NCBI GenBank assembly: GCA_045222295.1
Contig: JBGUXP010000003.1
Location: 62,001-126,000, forward strand
Reading direction: 5' to 3'
Length of the DNA: 64,000 nucleotides
Source: Colimorpha sp045222295
GTDB lineage: Bacteria > Bacteroidota > Bacteroidia > Bacteroidales > P3
Numbering within the stretch: position 1 is the stretch's first letter; each line of letters starts with the position of its first letter. This document shows, one piece after another, positions 58,652-64,000 of the stretch. A program made the position numbers and the translations under genes. The notes under the pieces are model-generated. The model was not told the DNA's origin, made no database searches, and saw nothing but the letters and a program-made list of their open reading frames with translations.

Positions 58652-59605
58652 TTATAATATTTGCGTTCCAACCAACTTGAATACGTTATCTGCATCTGGA
58701 CGTATTTGCATTACCGGTATTATAGGTGTTCTACCTTTGGCGTAATCAATAATGGTTTTTACAATGTGTTCTTGTGTTCTGCAACCTATAAAAATTTGAT
58801 AGATATGTTCTCTTCCTATTGGAAGATAGATATTCTGGTCTTTACTCCAGTATAACTCGCTGTGATTATAATCCCTGTCATACCATATGAGTCGCCATTC
58901 ATTTTCATCTTTATAGGCTAGTGATTTTCGCAGAAATCCATCGGTCACAATTCCTCTGTAGAAATCGAACGATTCCTCATAATTCACTTTTTCAAATACA
59001 TATTTGTCAGTAAGGATGTCTTCAAGTATGTTATTGAAAAAACGGTAACGAATACAAATCCCATTATGCTTGTCCCCATAATATGCCCACTTGGAGCCAT
59101 CTTCCCACGCCCTATCTTTACCTTCAACATGTCCAAAGCAAGCAACTCGTAAGCCATCAAAAACCGACTTATCTGGGAAAATATCATTGGGGAGTTTATC
59201 CTGTGCAATCGGGCAATCGGTAGGGTCGTTAAAGGTCGATGGTTTTGCTAATCGTATTGTCCGTAAAATCAAATCAATGTTGTTTTCATTAACTGTATAG
59301 AACTTGTAAAAATCTTCGAATTGGTATTTTTTGTTCTTAGATCCTTTAATATGATACTCTATACTCCTTCTGTAGTATTCTTCACTTTGGACATCATAGA
59401 ATCTTGCTAACAAGAAGTAGCAATGCGCCAAATTGCAAAAGCAACCCTTTTCTTTAGAGTTCTGAAAGTAGTAGATTGCTCTTTCAAAGCAATTTTTTTG
59501 TTTTTGAGAATGCATCGCCGAGGATTTTCCAAGTTCATACAATTGGTTTCCCTTCTCAACAAACGTTGTATCCCAATTGTTTTCAATCTTTTCTATTTCT
59601 TCCAT
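58652..59605 (-). CDS. DUF2971-domain protein with N-terminal TPR-like repeats
   Basis: 317 residues. Residues ~1-100 look like TPR/Sel1 helices (CFERAIYYFQNSKEKGCFCNLAHCYFLLARFYD). The rest is DUF2971: LRTIRLAKPSTFNDPTDC, VACFGHVEGKDRAWEDGSKWAYYGDKHNGICIRY, ENEWRLIWYD and a late IGCRT. DUF2971 proteins are frequent beside restriction and defence genes; their activity is unknown. It begins 6 nt after the methylase stop, so it belongs to that operon. Confidence 0.85.
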   Translation of the reverse strand: MEEIEKIENNWDTTFVEKGNQLYELGKSSAMHSQKQKNCFERAIYYFQNSKEKGCFCNLAHCYFLLARFYDVQSEEYYRRSIEYHIKGSKNKKYQFEDFYKFYTVNENNIDLILRTIRLAKPSTFNDPTDCPIAQDKLPNDIFPDKSVFDGLRVACFGHVEGKDRAWEDGSKWAYYGDKHNGICIRYRFFNNILEDILTDKYVFEKVNYEESFDFYRGIVTDGFLRKSLAYKDENEWRLIWYDRDYNHSELYWSKDQNIYLPIGREHIYQIFIGCRTQEHIVKTIIDYAKGRTPIIPVMQIRPDADNVFKLVGTQIL

Positions 59606-59611
59606 TACGCA

Positions 59612-62600
59612 TTAGCCTTTTTCTATTATTGCGATTTCTTCAGGGGTGAGGTTGTAGAGGGAGTAAACTAATTGGTCAATTTTGTGTTCTAGTTCACAAA
59701 CATCTGCATTATGATCTTTTTCTTTGATTGACAGAATATTTTCAACAATTGACGATATTTGAGAAGCATCATCTGCAATCTTAAAGGGGAGGGCTGATAT
59801 CGTAGCAGCCTTTAGCGTATACGCCCCACCTGCTGTCATGATGCCGATAAAGTGGAAGTAGTAATGCATCAACTTACTATTTAGAAGTCCTAACACATAA
59901 CTTATAGGTATCTCTGTTGAAGTCAAGATATAACCATTGCTTGGCAAATAGTGCTGCTCTTTGTCTATCGTAAAGGCCCATTTGTCAGCAGTCAGTCCCC
60001 AGATGATTTTTTCAGAATATTCAAACTCTTTATAATAACTAGCTGCACATCTTTGTAACGCATACCATTCATATCGTATGCCTGTCTCGTCTTGATTTCT
60101 TGCAGATAAATCGTCTTTGTAATTCGCCAACCATTTGTATATGGAAGGATACCTGTCCATAAGTGCGTACTCAGCGTCTGCTGAAGCCCCTGATATATTC
60201 TCATCTACTAACGGAAAGTGCCAAGGTATAAACAATAAGTTCTCATCGCTCTCATTATAATACCATTTACGAATATTCCTTCCCTGCAACATATTCTTGA
60301 TGATAGAACGATTTGAGGCATCCTCATTAATCAGATATTCCTTCTTTTCGTTCGATATGATAAATGCAGGATTATATCCTGTAGTTACTCCTCTATTGAT
60401 AGAGATTCCTTTAATATCTGATAATTGTTGAGAACCACTTTCTATCTTGCCTTTAAGCACAAGTTCTGTCATATCAGAGAACGACCACTCTTTTTCATCA
60501 AGATAATCTTGTGAATAAGAACCCCAAGTTTCTTGCCTACTTACAAATTCTGGTATAAATTGTTCTTTTTTCAATTTGTAAAACCTCTCATATGAGAAAA
60601 AATTACCTCTGCGAACATCTTCCTTCGCAATTTCTATAATGACACTAGACACAAGAACATCTTCAAAAACCTCAACTTGTTCAAAGTTAATTATCTTATG
60701 AATAGACTTCAATGCAATCAACGATCTTAGCTTCTTTCCATATCCAGTATTGAAAAACTTGTTTGTCGTTATTAAACTGAGTATTCCATTATTAGATAGA
60801 ATATTCAAACCGTGTTCAACAAAATATATGCTCAAATCTGCTGTACCAGAATAAACATTGTACTTATTCTTTAATGTGCTAGCTATATATTTTAGTTTCT
60901 TTGCTTCCACATACGGGGGATTACCTATCACAATGTCAAAACCACCTTTGTCGAAGATGTCTTTGAACCAAGTGTGCCAAAGGAAGAAGTCTTGGTTGGC
61001 CGATGGGTCAAGAGTATTGAGGCTGTCTTCGGTTATTGTACCGACACCTTGCTGACGGATGTAACTCTTGACACTTTCATTAATACGCTGGCGGTATTCG
61101 GTCTTTTCATGGTGGTTGGAGAGGGAGAAATATTTTTTCAGCCAAATACGAAGGTTCCGTCGAGTATCTTCAGAAGAGAAGTCCATTGAAACTTGAACAA
61201 TTTCTTTACCGTCAATACGACGTTGATATGTTGTTCTCTTGTTGCTGACGGTTTCATTGTCCATAATATGGGAGAGGTCATGTTCTCTAAAACTCTCCAC
61301 AAGGCTGTTGCCCTGCATAAACTTGTAGTCGAAGTTGGGCAAGGGTTCGGGAGTGTCTGCATCGACGACGATGGAGAGCCAGAAACGCAGGCGGGCAATA
61401 TCAATGGCACCTTTTTCGATATCCACTCCGTAGATGTTATTCTCGATGATTTCTTTCTTTAAATCGACTCGGGAAACACACTCCTCCACCATTCCTTCGG
61501 AACGGTCCCCCTCCCCTAACTTAGGGGAGGAGTTTGAGAGTGCTTCACGGCAACGCCACAGTTCGTTCAACAACCCCATCGGGAAGGCACCACTACCGAT
61601 AGCGGGGTCGCAGATTTTCACTTCGCGAAGAGCACTTTTGAGAGCGTCGCGATAGGGCTCCAATTCGGGTTGCATCTCATGAGTCTCTACAAAAGCACGA
61701 ATATATTTATCGCAATCAGAACCATCCGAACTATCAGAATTTTCTTTTTGTTCTTTTCGTTCTGATTGAGATTTTCCTATTTGCGACGACAGGTAGGCAA
61801 TCAGGCTCTCTTTACACATATAGCGCACAATCTCCTTTGGGGTATAGAAGGCGCCTTTGGCCTTGTTGTCCTCCAGCAGCGACTCGAAGATTTTGCCCAG
61901 CATCTCAGGGTCAACACCAATCTCAGCATCATCGGGGTCGTTCTCGTCGACGGTGAAGTTGTAGGATGCCATAAAGGAGAACAAATCCTCAAAGAGCGAA
62001 GCTGGTAACTTAATCTTCTGTTTATCCACTTCGTCTTTCTCGAACAAGCCTCCGTTCAAGTAGGGTAATTTCACCCATTGTTTCAACAAGCCTTTATCCC
62101 AATGCTCATTGGTAAACAGATTCTCTCGCTGGTCGCTTTCGGTGTTGAAAATGCCAAAGAATAGGGGCTCCAACACCTGTTCTAGGAAGTCGGATTGGTG
62201 AGGGCTGAAGAAGAATAGGTCGCGCAGAAATGCAGGGTTATTGTCCAGCCAGCGTTTCTTTTGTAGAAAGTGCAGGAAGACGATACGACCCATCATCTTC
62301 TTCACATAGTCGTGGATGGTGGCGCCCTCAAACCCTTGCCGTTTCAACTCGTCGACGATAATGTCGTAATGGTCGTGGTATTCGTTGAAGAATTCCTTGC
62401 TGAGGGCATCGACCGAGAAGGCCTCACGGAGGTCGGAAAGTTTGTAGCGACCTTTCATTTCGGCCACCCTCTCCAGTCGCTCAAGGGGTGTTTTGTATTG
62501 GCCCTTCTCATCCCCCATAATGTAGGAGAATCGTTTGGCCGAAGTGTTGCCCTCCTTAAGGTCGCAGATATAGGACAGTCGCCAATGGTGTCCATCGTCG

Positions 62601-62905
62601 AAGATGGCAATAGCACCGTCGACATCGTATTTCAGATAAGGGCTAATCAATTTGCGAAGTCCCACACGTTTGCGACGCACATCGCCACCATCGGCCACAC
62701 GGGTGTAGAAGAATCCGAGTAGACGACCATCGGTATCCTCCATCTGACCGATGAAATGGCTTTTGTCGCCTTCGGCATTGGTGTCGAGCAACTCCGGACG
62801 TGAAGCCACATCGTTGCAACCGAAAACACGATGGACAATCTCTTGGCTATAGGTTTTGTAGTCGAACGACGATTGAAATATCTTGCGGAGGGTTTCGGGA
62901 TTCAT
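59612..62905 (-). CDS. Eco57I-like class N6-adenine DNA methylase (restriction-modification)
   Basis: 1097 residues. The N-terminal ~340 are a helical/beta module seen in large RM methylases. The methylase core has the AdoMet motif ICDPAIGSGAFPMGLL and the catalytic IVIGNPPYVEAKK (NPPY), followed by a target-recognition region and a long helical end. The methylase pairs with the helicase gene that precedes it (9 nt gap), as in helicase/methylase restriction systems. Two repeats are inserted in frame before and after motif I: 61713-61769 (family A) and 61476-61534 (GTTAGGGG palindrome). No HsdS is seen. Confidence 0.9.
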   Translation of the reverse strand: MNPETLRKIFQSSFDYKTYSQEIVHRVFGCNDVASRPELLDTNAEGDKSHFIGQMEDTDGRLLGFFYTRVADGGDVRRKRVGLRKLISPYLKYDVDGAIAIFDDGHHWRLSYICDLKEGNTSAKRFSYIMGDEKGQYKTPLERLERVAEMKGRYKLSDLREAFSVDALSKEFFNEYHDHYDIIVDELKRQGFEGATIHDYVKKMMGRIVFLHFLQKKRWLDNNPAFLRDLFFFSPHQSDFLEQVLEPLFFGIFNTESDQRENLFTNEHWDKGLLKQWVKLPYLNGGLFEKDEVDKQKIKLPASLFEDLFSFMASYNFTVDENDPDDAEIGVDPEMLGKIFESLLEDNKAKGAFYTPKEIVRYMCKESLIAYLSSQIGKSQSERKEQKENSDSSDGSDCDKYIRAFVETHEMQPELEPYRDALKSALREVKICDPAIGSGAFPMGLLNELWRCREALSNSSPKLGEGDRSEGMVEECVSRVDLKKEIIENNIYGVDIEKGAIDIARLRFWLSIVVDADTPEPLPNFDYKFMQGNSLVESFREHDLSHIMDNETVSNKRTTYQRRIDGKEIVQVSMDFSSEDTRRNLRIWLKKYFSLSNHHEKTEYRQRINESVKSYIRQQGVGTITEDSLNTLDPSANQDFFLWHTWFKDIFDKGGFDIVIGNPPYVEAKKLKYIASTLKNKYNVYSGTADLSIYFVEHGLNILSNNGILSLITTNKFFNTGYGKKLRSLIALKSIHKIINFEQVEVFEDVLVSSVIIEIAKEDVRRGNFFSYERFYKLKKEQFIPEFVSRQETWGSYSQDYLDEKEWSFSDMTELVLKGKIESGSQQLSDIKGISINRGVTTGYNPAFIISNEKKEYLINEDASNRSIIKNMLQGRNIRKWYYNESDENLLFIPWHFPLVDENISGASADAEYALMDRYPSIYKWLANYKDDLSARNQDETGIRYEWYALQRCAASYYKEFEYSEKIIWGLTADKWAFTIDKEQHYLPSNGYILTSTEIPISYVLGLLNSKLMHYYFHFIGIMTAGGAYTLKAATISALPFKIADDASQISSIVENILSIKEKDHNADVCELEHKIDQLVYSLYNLTPEEIAIIEKG
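61476..61534 (-). repeat. In-frame CCCCTAAGTTAGGGG palindrome (family B) in the methylase
   Basis: The coding strand has CTCCCCTAAGTTAGGGGAG, then a CCGAAGG segment and GGAGGAGTGTGT. The same order occurs intergenically at 3648-3697. It is translated NSSPKLGEGDRSEGMVEECV. Confidence 0.85.
61713..61769 (-). repeat. Palindromic element family A, copy 3 (in frame) in the methylase
   Basis: The outer arms CAATCAGAAC and GTTCTGATTG, with the inner stem AGAA / TTCT. It is translated QSERKEQKENSDSSDGSD, the same reading frame as copy 1. Confidence 0.88.
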
Positions 62906-62914
62906 ATTGTTGAC

Positions 62915-64000
62915 TTATTTGAAGGTTTCGGAAAGAATAATATCTGCACTGGTGAGCGCCACCTGCTTGGTGACGGTCGAAATCTGCGGCTGGCTGTAGC
63001 GATTGTCCAGCTCTTCGAGTTGCTCCACAATCTTGATGAGAGGAGCAGGCTCCTTCTTCTGTTTTTTCGAAATGCGGATAAGCGCATCAGCCAACTGGTT
63101 GTAGGTGCCACGCTCCACCAGCTGTTTCAGTCGGTCGGCAGTACGACGACCTTCGTCGTCCAGCATCGGACGCACCTCACGCAAGAAAGCGGCAGCCTTC
63201 TTTGCATCATTGTCCTTGCTGCCAATCTTGGGTTTGTCCTCCTGATGCTCTTTCTGCTGGTCGAGGGTGTATTGTTTCAACGCTGTCTGTACCTGCTCGT
63301 AATGAAGTTGCTCACATTCACCGAAAGGAACTGCTTTCTCGTCGGGTTTAGCATAGAAGATGTCGGCTGCCTCAAGGAAGGATAGTTCCCTGATGTCGGC
63401 ACCAACGAGATAGAAGGCTTTCTTTAGGGGTGAAGCTAGATAAGAAATCGTCTGTGCCGAGGGGGATGTCTGCGTACTTTGGCGGGCGCAGCGGCTCTTG
63501 GGAGGAAGTTGCTTGATGTGGCGGTAGCGTGTTGGGTCGGTGTCGTGAAGGTGACGCACTTCGCGCAGCAGTTCCAAACTGCGGTCGGTTTCGTCGCGCA
63601 CATCGGCATTGAAGAGTTTGAACTCGTGCACCATCTCTTCGTGCGAGTAAATCTTGGTGTCCTCACCGAGGGCGGAATGGAAACTCTGCAGCTTGATAAG
63701 GGAATTCTTCTTGAGACTGATGATGGCGTCACCAGGATCTGACGGGTAGAACATATAGTTGTAGATGGCATCGGCTGTGGAACCGATACGGTTCACACGA
63801 CCTATGCGTTGCATCAGACGGGTGGCGTTCCAAGGGCTGTCGTAGTTGACGATGATATTGGCGCGATGCAGGTTGACACCTTCAGCCAACACGTCGGAAG
63901 TGATGATGATGTTGTAGTCGTTGCGCCACTCTTCTTTGTATTTGGCATCGAAATTGGCACGTATCGTGTCACGCAGGCGGTTGCGGTTTTTGGCACACAC
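62915..64000 (-). CDS. SNF2-like helicase, C-terminal part (runs off the right edge)
   Basis: The frame is open at the window end, so the helicase start lies outside. The visible 361 residues begin in helicase domain 2: NIIITSDVLAEGVNLHRANIIVNYDSPWNATRLMQRIGRVNRIGS carries motifs V and VI, and the long C-terminal extension is helical and charged. It resembles the SNF2-family helicases of phage-defence and RM islands that work with a large adenine methylase. The 9-nt gap to the methylase indicates one operon with DUF2971 as the last gene. The full domain set (for example a PLD nuclease) cannot be seen. Confidence 0.88.
   Translation of the reverse strand: MCAKNRNRLRDTIRANFDAKYKEEWRNDYNIIITSDVLAEGVNLHRANIIVNYDSPWNATRLMQRIGRVNRIGSTADAIYNYMFYPSDPGDAIISLKKNSLIKLQSFHSALGEDTKIYSHEEMVHEFKLFNADVRDETDRSLELLREVRHLHDTDPTRYRHIKQLPPKSRCARQSTQTSPSAQTISYLASPLKKAFYLVGADIRELSFLEAADIFYAKPDEKAVPFGECEQLHYEQVQTALKQYTLDQQKEHQEDKPKIGSKDNDAKKAAAFLREVRPMLDDEGRRTADRLKQLVERGTYNQLADALIRISKKQKKEPAPLIKIVEQLEELDNRYSQPQISTVTKQVALTSADIILSETFK

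Noticed and set aside
58652..64000. BREX or DISARM system
   Set aside because: None of the marker genes (pglZ, brxL, drmA/B DUF1998, PLD) are visible; only a methylase and a helicase end are seen, so no name is given.

Overview
This 64 kb window is chromosomal DNA from a member of the Bacteroidales (Bacteroidota). The supporting features are promoters of the Bacteroidota type (TTTG near -33, TAnnTTTG near -7), type IX secretion (T9SS) proteins with C-terminal sorting domains, a PorP/GldK pair, an S16 with a long Ala/Glu tail, a MurF-alanine racemase fusion, and fimbrillin-type lipoproteins. Family and genus cannot be fixed from the sequence alone.

Layout. 1-5 kb: end of a T9SS cargo gene, a fimbrillin-like lipoprotein with a small partner, a nucleotidyltransferase/HEPN pair boxed by copies of the rpsP promoter, then rpsP, a repeat-rich spacer, rimM and a DksA-like gene. 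5-12 kb: a fused oligopeptide ABC ATPase behind a YafQ-type toxin-antitoxin pair, divergent from ornithine aminotransferase, then an M23 peptidase and a GH29 fucosidase. 12-27 kb: a BspA-like gene, porP-gldK-ostA, grpE-dnaJ, DUF2851, murF-alr, lon and a PorE-like gene. 27-32.8 kb: tRNA-Pro(GGG) followed by a 5.6 kb integrated element. It carries a tyrosine integrase, a filamentous-phage-type replication protein, an excisionase-like HTH, three unknown genes and a 14-unit ~21-bp tandem array. 32.8-49.5 kb: a second murF, a 1722-residue T9SS adhesin, an Omp85-like protein, a binding protein plus SpoIIE phosphatase pair, a clostripain and an M6 protease, then dnaK. 49.5-64 kb: an AT-rich accessory region with a HEPN-like protein, a HExxH protein, an HNH nuclease behind a structured leader, an AAA ATPase, a Fic protein lacking its catalytic His, a three-gene HipBST-like module, and a DUF2971 / DNA methylase / SNF2-helicase operon that runs off the right edge.

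Three observations stand out. First, dispersed palindromic elements also found between genes have inserted in frame inside coding sequences; one family has three copies, two of them inside proteins and read in the same frame, with compensatory changes in the inner stem. Second, the tRNA-Pro element has a filamentous-phage Rep but no recognisable coat or assembly genes, an imperfect att duplication with the presumed native tRNA terminator displaced to its far end, and an iteron-like array. Third, the nucleotidyltransferase/HEPN cassette is flanked by 54-bp direct copies (one mismatch) of the rpsP promoter. A shared operator-like motif upstream of grpE and dnaK suggests a common heat-shock control site. 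All functional calls rest on motif recognition by eye; no database search was run.
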